A DNA stretch of 8,897 nucleotides from Alphaproteobacteria bacterium (GTDB taxonomy: Bacteria > Pseudomonadota > Alphaproteobacteria > Rickettsiales > RI-342): contig JADZBT010000112.1 in the NCBI GenBank assembly GCA_020851915.1, positions 1 through 8,897 of the forward strand, given 5' to 3'. The notes under the pieces are model-generated. The model worked only from the letters and a program-made list of their open reading frames with translations. It had not been told where the DNA came from and did not search any database. Both the position numbers and the translations under genes were made by a program. Shown here piece by piece: positions 1-6,179 of this stretch; positions within the stretch are counted from its first letter, which is position 1; each line of letters opens with the position of its first letter.

Positions 1-1573
1 CCTGCGTCCCGTAGCCTTCCGTGCTTTCGATGGAAAGCATGCCGCCATGCATCTTGATGAAGCTGCGGGCCAGTGGAAGCCCAAGCCCTGCGCCGCTCTT
101 CTTTTTGCTGAAGCTGGCATCCACCAGTTCGAAAGGTGACAATATCCGCTCGATCTTCTCGTGCGGGATGCCTACGCCCGTATCGGTAACGGTGATCAGG
201 AGGTCGCCGGCGGAGGTCAGGGTGGATTTCACCACCACCGTGCCGTGTTCCGGCGTGAATTTTATGGCGTTCGACAATATGTGGGATATGGCCTGACGGA
301 ATTTCGCCGGATCCACCCGCGCCATGAGCGGTTGCTCGAATAGCTGGGTCTTTACGGGAACCCTCCCGCGCAACGCCTGGCCGAACTGAAGCTCTATCGC
401 CTGCTTGACCAGCGGCGCGATGTCGACGTCCTCCTCGCGCAGGAATGCCTCGCCGTGCTCGATGCTCGACGCCTCCAGCACATTGTTGATGATGCCCAGC
501 AGCGCGTGGCCGCTTTCGTAAATGTCATTGAGGTATTCGAGGTAGGTGGGGTTGTATACCGGGCCGCCCATCTCGTTACGCATGAACTCCGAAAAGCCAA
601 TGATGGCATTGAGCGGCGTGCGTAGCTCATGGCTCATGTTGGAGAGGAACTCCGCGCGCGACCGGTTGGCAAGCTCGGTGGCCAGCTGTGCCTTGTGCAG
701 TTGCTCCTGCGTGTGCTTGTGGTCGGTGATATCGCGCGAGATATTGACGAAACGACTGGAATCCGTGCCGGAATCCACGTCATGCCGCACGGTGATGTCC
801 GCCTCGTGCCAGTGCCAGCGGCCATCTGCGTGCAGCAGACGGTACTCCAGCGTACTGTTGCGGTCGGAGACAACATCGTGCGCGGGGCCGCCCTGTTCGA
901 TATAGGCGGCGCGGGAGAACGCCGCGCGATCCTCCGGATGGACGAAATGCAGGAAAGAGCGGCCAATGCATTCTTCCTGATCGTAGCCCGTAAGCCGTTT
1001 CCAGTTGGTGGAGAGGTAGTTGCACATCCCGCGATTGTCGAGGATGCACATGGTATTGCTACCCGCCGAGAGCAGGCGGTTGAAGGCTTCCTCGATGTAG
1101 GCCAGCCCGTTCTCGCCGCTGATCTGATCCTGCGATTCCGGCTGCGTGGTTGCCATCAGCAATATGCCGCGCGATCTGCCCTGTTCGTCCGCGATGGGAA
1201 CGAGGTTGCCGGTGAGGATATGCACGCCGGTATCGGTGTAGAGCGTTTCCTCGAAATGCAGCCGTCCCGCCTGCTGAAGGCACAGCGCCAGATGCTGCTT
1301 GAGTACCGTACAGGTGCGCGGCTCGAACAGCTGTTGGATGTTGTATCCCTCGAGTTCTTCGCGGCTATAGCCTGTGAGGTCGCAGAACAGCGTGTTGCAG
1401 CTGGAAATGACAAATTGTCCCTGTCCGGCGCGGGAAAATATGGCGAATACGCCGATATTGTTTTCATGCACGGCATGCAATGCCTCCGCATAGGCATCGC
1501 CGGTAAGAGAGGGTAATTCCGGAGCGATCGTTTCGGAGGCTTCTTCCAGTTCCATGGACATGATCTTCAGCAT
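1..1573 (-). CDS. PAS-PAS sensor histidine kinase, PleC/DivJ-like, C-terminus cut by window edge
   Basis: The frame is open for 524 codons and runs off the left edge. It has no signal peptide or membrane segment, so it is probably a cytoplasmic sensor that autophosphorylates on His and passes phosphate to an unseen response regulator. Residues about 30-145 and 165-285 look like PAS domains (LTGYSREEL and LTGYDQEE motifs; the second ends in the linker ISRDITDHK). A helical linker (288-308) leads to the H-box SHELRTPLNAIIGFSE with phospho-acceptor H315. The ATPase domain follows: N-box HILSNAIKFTPEHG (N435), G1 DTGVGI (464-469), F-box SPFELVD and G2 GAGLGL (494-499). The last visible residues, EGYGTQ, are near the usual end of the fold, so only a short tail is missing. 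The H-box continuation (EYLNDIYESGHALLGIINNVLEAS) resembles PleC/DivJ-type kinases; this is family knowledge, not proof of role. An in-frame TGA lies just upstream of the chosen ATG; ATGs at 1561 and 1555 are alternatives, and no start has a strong ribosome site. No response regulator is adjacent. Confidence 0.95.
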   Translation of the reverse strand, partial: MLKIMSMELEEASETIAPELPSLTGDAYAEALHAVHENNIGVFAIFSRAGQGQFVISSCNTLFCDLTGYSREELEGYNIQQLFEPRTCTVLKQHLALCLQQAGRLHFEETLYTDTGVHILTGNLVPIADEQGRSRGILLMATTQPESQDQISGENGLAYIEEAFNRLLSAGSNTMCILDNRGMCNYLSTNWKRLTGYDQEECIGRSFLHFVHPEDRAAFSRAAYIEQGGPAHDVVSDRNSTLEYRLLHADGRWHWHEADITVRHDVDSGTDSSRFVNISRDITDHKHTQEQLHKAQLATELANRSRAEFLSNMSHELRTPLNAIIGFSEFMRNEMGGPVYNPTYLEYLNDIYESGHALLGIINNVLEASSIEHGEAFLREEDVDIAPLVKQAIELQFGQALRGRVPVKTQLFEQPLMARVDPAKFRQAISHILSNAIKFTPEHGTVVVKSTLTSAGDLLITVTDTGVGIPHEKIERILSPFELVDASFSKKKSGAGLGLPLARSFIKMHGGMLSIESTEGYGTQ

Positions 1574-1642
1574 GATTTTTACATCTCAGGCACATTCGCC
1601 CGTCCGCCCGATGGCGGAAGGCGTATACCCCGTCCGAAACGC

Positions 1643-1670
1643 ACTCTACCACAATATCTGGTATTGCCAA
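1643..1670 (-). promoter_or_regulatory. probable sigma70-type promoter of the histidine kinase gene
   Basis: On the minus strand, TTGGCA (1670-1665; 5 of 6 to TTGACA) is followed after 16 bases by TAGAGT (1648-1643; 4 of 6 to TATAAT). It lies 70 bases upstream of the kinase start. The spacer contains a small inverted repeat, CAATA-TCTGG-TATTG (1652-1666), that could be a regulator site. Downstream in the leader, CCGCC-CGAT-GGCGG (1604-1617) can form a 5-bp hairpin. Confidence 0.5.
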
Positions 1671-1674
1671 CCAC

Positions 1675-1698
1675 AAAAAACATCACCCATAGTTTTTT
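1675..1698. repeat. inverted repeat AAAAAAC/GTTTTTT between the divergent promoters
   Basis: Two perfect 7-base arms, AAAAAAC (1675-1681) and GTTTTTT (1692-1698), flank a 10-base centre. The repeat lies immediately upstream of the minus-strand promoter of the kinase and about 28 bases upstream of the plus-strand promoter of the permease. It could bind a shared regulator or serve as an A/T-rich upstream element for both promoters. No gene transcribes into it from the left on the plus strand, so a terminator role is unlikely. Confidence 0.4.
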
Positions 1699-1725
1699 CG
1701 GAGTTGATTTTTGCAGAGGTGCGGC

Positions 1726-1753
1726 TTGATTGCGCGGTGGCTTCGGGTATAGT
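1726..1753 (+). promoter_or_regulatory. probable sigma70-type promoter of the ABC-2 permease gene
   Basis: TTGATT (1726-1731) and TATAGT (1748-1753; 5 of 6 to TATAAT) are separated by 16 bases. A transcript would start near 1760. This argues against the ATG at 1765 as the translation start and for the ATG at 1786, which has an AGGGA-type ribosome site. Confidence 0.55.
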
Positions 1754-1785
1754 GCTCGGCCTGTATGAAGGCCGAAGGGAAAACA

Positions 1786-2577
1786 ATGCGCGCGACGACT
1801 TCTCCGATGGGTTCCGTGAACTGGATCGGCCTCTGGACGCTCTATCGCCGCGAGGTATGGCGCTTCCTGAAGGTGTGGAATCAGACCGTCGTTGCGCCGG
1901 TGGTGACGACGCTGCTGTTCCTCGCCATCTTCATGCTTGCGATGGGCGGCGAGCATCGCGTGGTGGAGGGGATGCCGTTCCATGATTTCATCGCGCCGGG
2001 GCTGATTATGATGGCGGTGGTGCAGAACGCCTTTGCCAACAGCTCGTCCTCGCTCATGCTGTCGAAAATACAGGGAACCATCATTGATATCCTTATGCCG
2101 CCGTTGTCGGCGGGGGAGCTGACCCTCGCCATTGTCATGGGCGGGGTGACGCGCGGAGTGTTCGTGGGGGTCGCCGTGTCGCTTGCGGTGCATGTCTTCG
2201 TGCCACTTCAGGTACATGACTGGGGGCTGGTGCTGTTCTACATGATCGCGTCATCGATGATGCTCTCGCTGCTGGGATTGGTGGGGGGGATCTGGGCGCA
2301 GACCTTCGACCAGATGTCGGCCATCACCAACTATGTCGTTACACCGCTGGCGTTCCTCTCGGGAACTTTCTATTCGGTGAAGGATCTGCCCGGCATCTGG
2401 CACTCCATCAGTCAGGCGGATCCGTTCTTCTATATGATCGACGGGTTCCGCTATGCGCTCACCGGATATACTGACGGGCACATCGGGCTAGGCATCGTGG
2501 TGATGCTTGGCATGAACCTCGTGCTGTGGGCGGTTGCACATACCGTTATCGCCAAGGGATATGGGCTGAAAAATTAG
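1786..2577 (+). CDS. ABC-2 type transporter permease, YadH-like
   Basis: This is an integral membrane permease of the ABC-2 family, 263 residues from the chosen ATG. Family members dimerise and work with a separate ATPase to export lipids, polysaccharides or drugs; the substrate here cannot be read. Hydrophobic segments fall at about 34-54, 67-85, 115-140, 147-170, 180-197 and 232-254, giving the usual six. Family marks are a WRFLKVWNQT-VVAPV entry, PGLIMMAVVQNAFAN, FLSGTFYS (190-197) and FFYMIDGFRYALTG (214-227), which match my memory of E. coli YadH closely. The ATG at 1786 is preferred because GAAGGGA (1774-1780) lies 5 bases before it and the promoter would start RNA near 1760; the in-frame ATG at 1765 would add 7 residues with almost no leader. 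No ATP-binding subunit is in the window, so it is an orphan half here. It is followed by 99 non-coding bases carrying what looks like a new promoter, so it need not share a transcript with argD. Confidence 0.9.
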   Translation: MRATTSPMGSVNWIGLWTLYRREVWRFLKVWNQTVVAPVVTTLLFLAIFMLAMGGEHRVVEGMPFHDFIAPGLIMMAVVQNAFANSSSSLMLSKIQGTIIDILMPPLSAGELTLAIVMGGVTRGVFVGVAVSLAVHVFVPLQVHDWGLVLFYMIASSMMLSLLGLVGGIWAQTFDQMSAITNYVVTPLAFLSGTFYSVKDLPGIWHSISQADPFFYMIDGFRYALTGYTDGHIGLGIVVMLGMNLVLWAVAHTVIAKGYGLKN

Positions 2578-2601
2578 AGGGTTTGCCCTTCAACAGGAAT
2601 G

Positions 2602-2628
2602 TTGACTTATGGGGACATAGCCCATACT
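2602..2628 (+). promoter_or_regulatory. candidate promoter with built-in operator upstream of argD
   Basis: TTGACT (2602-2607; 5 of 6 to TTGACA) is followed after 15 bases by CATACT (2623-2628; 4 of 6 to TATAAT). The spacing is short but within the known range. The spacer and both hexamer edges are covered by a perfect inverted repeat, TATGGG (2608-2613), 7-base centre, CCCATA (2621-2626). A repeat in this position is typical of a repressor site. It does not match the E. coli ARG box. Confidence 0.4.
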
Positions 2629-2639
2629 CTCCCGCTCAT

Positions 2640-2649
2640 TTTCGCGAAA
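2640..2649. repeat. perfect palindrome TTTCGCGAAA in the argD leader
   Basis: This ten-base perfect palindrome lies between the candidate -10 element and the argD ribosome site. It could be a second regulator half-operator, or it may be chance. Confidence 0.3.
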
Positions 2650-2676
2650 CTGCCATGAAGAAAGCGAGGGCGCGCC

Positions 2677-3849
2677 GTGATCTCTACCGTGTTGCCGATC
2701 TATAGCCGTACCGAGTTCGCCATTGAGCGCGGCGAGGGGGTGTATCTGTTCGATACCGAGGGCAAAAAGTACCTCGATTTCGCGGCGGGCATTGCGGTGA
2801 ATTCGCTCGGCCATTGCCATCCACATCTTGTGGCAGCGCTTCAGAAGCAGGCGGCAACCCTCTGGCATACCTCGAATATGTACCGGCTTCCCGGGCAGGA
2901 AAGCTTTGCTGACCGACTGGTGAAGCATACCTTCGCCGATACGGTGTTCTTCTGCAATTCCGGCGCTGAGGCGACCGAGTGCGCCATCAAGATGGTGCGT
3001 AAGTACCATGACGAAACGGAGAACCCGGATAAGTTCCATATCATCTGCATCGAAGGCTCGTTCCACGGGCGGACGCTGACCACCATCTCTGCCAGCGGAA
3101 AAGAGAAGATTATGAAGGGCTTCGAGCCCGCAGTTGAAGGGTTCCGCCAAGTGCCGTTCAACGATCTGGATGCCATGAAGGCCGCTATCACGGATAAGAC
3201 TGCGGCCATCATGTTCGAAACCATCATGGGCGAGGGCGGCATCAAGGTATCGTCGCCGGAATATCTCCGCGCAGTGCGTAAGTTGTGCGACGAGCGCGGC
3301 CTGCTGCTGGTGCTGGACGAGGTTCAGTGCGGCGTGGGGCGCACGGGACAGTTCTTTGCGTTCGAGGCGGCGGGTATCACGCCGGACATCGTCGCGGTCG
3401 CCAAGGGCATCGGCAGCGGCTTCCCGCTGGGCGTGTGTCTGGCCACGGAGAAAGTGGGAAAAACGATGACCGCCGGCTCGCATGGAACCACCTATGGCGG
3501 CAACCCGCTCGCCATGGCGGTGGGCAATGCGGTGCTCGACATCGTGCTGGCCGACGGCTTCATGGCGCATGTGACGGAAATGGGAACGCTGCTCAAGTCC
3601 GAACTGGAGAAGCTGGTAAAGAAATATCCGGCAGTACTCAAGGAAGTGCGCGGGGTGGGGCTGATACTGGGATTGGTCACCGTGGTGGATAACATGGAGA
3701 TGGTGAAGCGTATGCGCGCAGCGGGGCTGCTGAGCGTCGGCGGTGGCGAGAACGTCATTCGCATCCTGCCGCCGCTGATCATCGAGAAGGCGCATATCAA
3801 TGAGGCCATTGCGCTGCTGGAAACGGTTTGCAAAGGATATGCGACATGA
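2677..3849 (+). CDS. argD: acetylornithine aminotransferase (class III, PLP-dependent)
   Basis: This enzyme converts N-acetylglutamate semialdehyde and glutamate to N2-acetylornithine and 2-oxoglutarate in arginine synthesis; family members often also act on succinyl-diaminopimelate semialdehyde. It is 390 residues, the usual length. Class-III marks are FAAGIAVNSLGH (N-terminal), the phosphate-binding NSGAEA (94-99), FHGRT (129-133), the cofactor-pairing Asp in VLDEVQCGVGRTG (D214), the Schiff-base lysine in AKGIGSGFPLG (K243), and HGTTYGGNPLA near the partner-phosphate site. The start is GTG with GAGGG (2666-2670) 6 bases upstream; no in-frame ATG gives a better choice. Its stop overlaps the argF start by ATGA, so the two are translationally coupled. 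The protein belongs to the ArgD/succinylornithine transaminase branch. The neighbouring ornithine carbamoyltransferase makes the arginine assignment firm. Confidence 0.95.
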   Translation: MISTVLPIYSRTEFAIERGEGVYLFDTEGKKYLDFAAGIAVNSLGHCHPHLVAALQKQAATLWHTSNMYRLPGQESFADRLVKHTFADTVFFCNSGAEATECAIKMVRKYHDETENPDKFHIICIEGSFHGRTLTTISASGKEKIMKGFEPAVEGFRQVPFNDLDAMKAAITDKTAAIMFETIMGEGGIKVSSPEYLRAVRKLCDERGLLLVLDEVQCGVGRTGQFFAFEAAGITPDIVAVAKGIGSGFPLGVCLATEKVGKTMTAGSHGTTYGGNPLAMAVGNAVLDIVLADGFMAHVTEMGTLLKSELEKLVKKYPAVLKEVRGVGLILGLVTVVDNMEMVKRMRAAGLLSVGGGENVIRILPPLIIEKAHINEAIALLETVCKGYAT

Positions 3850-4766
3850 CGGATCTCAGGCATTTTATCGACATCTCCAAGCTGCGCGCCGAGACACTCG
3901 CCTTAATATTTAAGGAGAGCGCCGAGTTGAAGCGCAGGCTGAAGGCCGGCGAGGTCTACCATCCGCTGGCGAATAAGCATGTGGCGATGCTGTTCGAGAA
4001 AAGCTCTACCCGTACGCGCGTATCATTCGAGGTAGGCATCCACCAGCTGGGCGCGCAGGCAAGTATCCTCACCCGTGAGAATTCGCAGATCGGGCGCGGC
4101 GAATCCCCGGCGGATACCGCGCGCACGCTCTCGCGTTATGTGGACGCCATTATGATCCGCTGCTACGCGCACGACATGATACTGGAGATGGCTGAGTATG
4201 GCTCCGTTCCGGTCATCAATGGCTTGAGCGACTTCAGCCATCCCTGTCAGGTGATGACGGATATATTCACCTACGAGGAACATCGCGGTTCTATCAAGGG
4301 CAAGACGGTGGCGTGGATCGGCGACGGTAACAATATGTCGGTGTCGTGGGTGCATGCGGCGGTGAAGCTGGGCTTTACGCTCAAGCTCTCCTGCCCGGAG
4401 AATTTCGGCCCCTACAAGCATGTGCTCGACTGGGCGAACGACCAGAGCAAGGGTGCGGTGATCGAGTGCAAGACGCCACAGGAAGCCGTGGAGGGCGCGG
4501 ATCTCGTCAATACCGATACGTGGATATCCATGCACGATCAGGACACGCCGCTGCGTAACCGCATCTTCCGTCCCTACCAGGTGAACGAGGTGCTGATGGC
4601 GCTGGCTAAAAAAGACGCGCTGTTCATGCATTGCCTGCCCGCCAAGCGCGGTGAGGAAGTGACCGAGGCGGTGCTCGACGGCCCGCAGTCGGTGATATGG
4701 GACGAGGCTGAGAACCGACTGCATGTGCAGAAGGCGATCATGCTCTGGTGCATGAAGGTCATTTGA
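3846..4766 (+). CDS. argF: ornithine carbamoyltransferase
   Basis: This enzyme makes citrulline from ornithine and carbamoyl phosphate in the cytoplasm, the sixth step of arginine synthesis. It is 306 residues, standard for the family, which works as a trimer. Carbamoyl-phosphate binding: SSTRTR (53-58) and HPCQ (132-135). Ornithine domain: GDGNNM (159-164), NTDTW (222-226) with SM at 228-229, and HCLPA with the reactive Cys (262-266). All catalytic marks are present. The ATG at 3846 is chosen because AAAGGA (3832-3837) sits 8 bases before it and it overlaps the argD stop (ATGA); the in-frame TTG at 3828 would add six residues inside argD. An anabolic rather than catabolic (arcB) role is inferred from the argD partner and the lack of arcA or arcC. 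hslO follows after 7 bases. Confidence 0.97.
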   Translation: MTDLRHFIDISKLRAETLALIFKESAELKRRLKAGEVYHPLANKHVAMLFEKSSTRTRVSFEVGIHQLGAQASILTRENSQIGRGESPADTARTLSRYVDAIMIRCYAHDMILEMAEYGSVPVINGLSDFSHPCQVMTDIFTYEEHRGSIKGKTVAWIGDGNNMSVSWVHAAVKLGFTLKLSCPENFGPYKHVLDWANDQSKGAVIECKTPQEAVEGADLVNTDTWISMHDQDTPLRNRIFRPYQVNEVLMALAKKDALFMHCLPAKRGEEVTEAVLDGPQSVIWDEAENRLHVQKAIMLWCMKVI

Positions 4767-4773
4767 GCGGCGC

Positions 4774-5799
4774 ATGGCATCGAAAAAACCACCCAAATCC
4801 GATAAGAAGCCGGCGGCAAAGGCGGATAAGAAGCCCGCGAAGCGCGAGAAGCGCCACGAGGACATCATCCTGCCGTTCATGCTGGAGGAGTCGTCGCTGC
4901 GTGGGCGCGCGGTGCGGCTGGGCAAGGGGGTCGATACCATCCTCACGCGCCATAACTACCCCGAGCCGGTGTCGCGTCTGCTGGGCGAGATGCTGGTGCT
5001 GACCTCGATGCTCGCCAATACGCTCAAGTTCGATGGTATATTCACCGCGCAGGTGAACGGCGACGGGCCGGTGCGCTTCATCGTGGTGGATTCGGTGGCG
5101 GACGGGCATCTGCGCGGCTATGCGGCCATCGAGGAGGACGCGCCGGAATTCCATGTCAGCAACGATGCCGATGCGCTCACCATGCGCGACCTGCTGGGCA
5201 AAGGATATCTGGCCATCACGGTAGACCAGAATGCACAGGCCGAACGCTATCAGGGTATCGTGGAGCTGACCGGCGATACGCTGTCGGAAAGCGTGATGGA
5301 GTATTTCCGCCAGTCGGAGCAGATCGACGTGGCGCTCTCGGTGGCGGTGGGCAAGAGCCGTGAGGGCGGACGCAAAGGCGACAGCTGGGAAGCGGGCGGT
5401 ATCATGCTGCAATGCATGCCGGAGCAGCGCAAGGGCGATGACGTGCTGTTCCTCGATTTCAATGCCGACAGCGCGCTGATGTATGGCCGCGAGGAATGGA
5501 ATCGCGCGAAGATCCTGCTACGCAGCGTCACGAAATACGAATTGCTCGACCCGTTCCTGCCTATGCCGGAGCTGCTGTATCGGCTGTTCAACGAGGAAGG
5601 CGTACGGGTCTATGAGCCGTCCACATTGCACGCCAAATGCCGCTGTTCCCGCGAGCGCGTGGAGCGGGTGCTGAAAACCCTGCCGCGCGATGACCTTGGC
5701 GATATGCTCGTCGAGGGCAAGATCACGGTTACCTGCCAGTTCTGCAATAAGGACGAGCTATTCACCGAGGCGCAGGTGAAGGCGCTGATGGGGGAGTGA
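4774..5799 (+). CDS. hslO: Hsp33, redox-regulated holdase chaperone
   Basis: Hsp33 is a cytoplasmic ATP-independent chaperone held inactive by zinc on four cysteines and switched on by oxidative unfolding. It is 341 residues here against 292 in E. coli. The core matches Hsp33: LRGRAVRL, LKFDGIFTAQVNGDGPVRF, ERYQGIVEL-GDTL, the YFRQSEQ segment and GGIMLQCMP. The C-terminal zinc switch is complete: C289-x-C291 in AKCRCSRERVERVLKTLP and C321-xx-C324 in CQFCNKDELF. The chain ends soon after (KALMGE), so it lacks the longer tail of the E. coli protein. The N-terminus carries an extra basic stretch before the first core strand: 10 Lys and 2 Arg in residues 1-27, with a repeated DKKPA unit, probably disordered. 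The start at 4774 lies 7 bases after argF with only a weak purine stretch ahead of it, which suggests coupling to argF translation. The ATG at 4879 (FMLEES) would remove the tail and lies where other family members begin their core. A strong terminator follows 25 bases after the stop. Confidence 0.96.
   Translation: MASKKPPKSDKKPAAKADKKPAKREKRHEDIILPFMLEESSLRGRAVRLGKGVDTILTRHNYPEPVSRLLGEMLVLTSMLANTLKFDGIFTAQVNGDGPVRFIVVDSVADGHLRGYAAIEEDAPEFHVSNDADALTMRDLLGKGYLAITVDQNAQAERYQGIVELTGDTLSESVMEYFRQSEQIDVALSVAVGKSREGGRKGDSWEAGGIMLQCMPEQRKGDDVLFLDFNADSALMYGREEWNRAKILLRSVTKYELLDPFLPMPELLYRLFNEEGVRVYEPSTLHAKCRCSRERVERVLKTLPRDDLGDMLVEGKITVTCQFCNKDELFTEAQVKALMGE
4801..4838 (+). repeat. 24-base tandem unit inside hslO
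   Basis: GATAAGAAGCCGGC (4801-4814) recurs as GATAAGAAGCCCGC (4825-4838) with 13 of 14 bases identical at a 24-base period. It encodes the repeated DKKPA-x-K motif of the lysine-rich Hsp33 N-terminal tail. It probably arose by in-frame duplication and could vary in copy number between strains. Confidence 0.7.
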
Positions 5800-5807
5800 G
5801 TAAACAG

Positions 5808-5821
5808 TTTCAGGCCTGAAA
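5808..5821. repeat. 14-base perfect palindrome after hslO
   Basis: TTTCAGGCCTGAAA is a perfect palindrome starting 9 bases after the hslO stop and ending 3 bases before the terminator stem. With no loop it is a poor RNA hairpin, so a protein-binding site or chance is more likely. Confidence 0.45.
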
Positions 5822-5824
5822 GTG

Positions 5825-5857
5825 AAAAAGGCTCCTGCGTCCAGCAAGAGCCTTTTT
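5825..5857. terminator. bidirectional rho-independent terminator between convergent genes
   Basis: A 10-bp perfect stem, AAAAAGGCTC (5825-5834) with GAGCCTTTTT (5848-5857), encloses a 13-base loop that itself can pair CTG with CAG. The A and T runs at the stem ends give a U tract in both directions, so it can end hslO transcription on the plus strand and the minus-strand transcript. The minus-strand membrane gene's stop codon (5858-5860) abuts the stem. Confidence 0.9.
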
Positions 5858-6163
5858 CTACGAAAAATACGTCACCACCCACCATATAAGGATGGGGGCC
5901 AGGATAAAAATCCCTTTGGTCATGGCTTCATCGGCCATTTCCCAAGAGGATTTTCCCTGAAGTCTGGCAAAGGGAGAGAGATAGATACTCAGTATGTATC
6001 CCATTCCCACCATGAAGAAAACGCACTCCACCGCGAACGGTAAAGATACGGTTCTTTCCCGATCCTGATAGTACATCAGGATTTGCCAAACCAGAATTAG
6101 CACTTCTCCCAGTGCTAGATAGGGGGCCGTGATTTTCATCAGCAGCCATAGAATTCTTTGCAT
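5858..6163 (-). CDS. small three-helix membrane protein, unknown function
   Basis: I do not recognise this 101-residue protein. It has three clear hydrophobic segments at about 11-31, 42-64 and 84-100, with a charged YYQDRER loop after the first and a basic/acidic stretch (ARLQGKSSWEMADEAMTK) before the third. No catalytic or metal motif is visible. The ATG at 6163 has GGAGG (6172-6168) 4 bases upstream, which is close but usable; the ATG at 6139 has no ribosome site. The stop abuts a strong terminator, as expected of a real gene. Its codons differ from the neighbours: AGA three times, CTA three times and ATA twice in 101 codons, and GC is by eye about 10 points lower, which hints at recent acquisition or a poorly expressed accessory gene. 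It lies 205 bases after the barrel-protein stop, with a probable promoter and a foldable leader between. Confidence 0.72.
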   Translation of the reverse strand: MQRILWLLMKITAPYLALGEVLILVWQILMYYQDRERTVSLPFAVECVFFMVGMGYILSIYLSPFARLQGKSSWEMADEAMTKGIFILAPILIWWVVTYFS

Positions 6164-6179
6164 TCATCCTCCGGATGAA
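6163..6179 (-). promoter_or_regulatory. short inverted repeat over the ribosome site and start of the small membrane gene
   Basis: TTCATCC (6163-6169) and GGATGAA (6173-6179) are perfect 7-base arms around a 3-base centre. In the minus-strand RNA the GGAGG ribosome site lies in the loop and 3' arm, and the first base of the AUG ends that arm. The hairpin could therefore hide the translation start. The 3-base loop is the minimum possible, so the effect is uncertain. Confidence 0.35.

Noticed and set aside
629..1516. 295-codon open frame on the plus strand opposite the histidine kinase
   Set aside because: The minus-strand frame has the full kinase motif series. The plus-strand product shows no motif and is a complement shadow.
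1579..2217. 212-codon minus-strand open frame over the divergent promoter region and permease
   Set aside because: It covers the permease antisense and both predicted promoters. The product is His/Arg-rich and lacks any family pattern.
2577..2588. Terminator after the permease: AGGG-TTTG-CCCT-type hairpin
   Set aside because: The stem is about 4 bp and no T run follows, so it is too weak to call.
2590..3795. 401-codon open frame on the minus strand, antisense to argD
   Set aside because: It lies wholly opposite a complete ArgD with all catalytic motifs. Its product is rich in His, Arg and Gln with no domain pattern, as expected from the complement of GC-rich codons.
3828..3845. Upstream TTG start for argF adding six residues
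   Set aside because: The ATG at 3846 has AAAGGA at 8 bases and the common ATGA overlap with argD, and family members start at the MTD-type N-terminus.
4023..5412. Two long minus-strand open frames (4023-4946 and 4759-5412) opposite argF and hslO
   Set aside because: Both cross the argF/hslO boundary antisense to confident genes and have His/Arg-rich compositions without domains.
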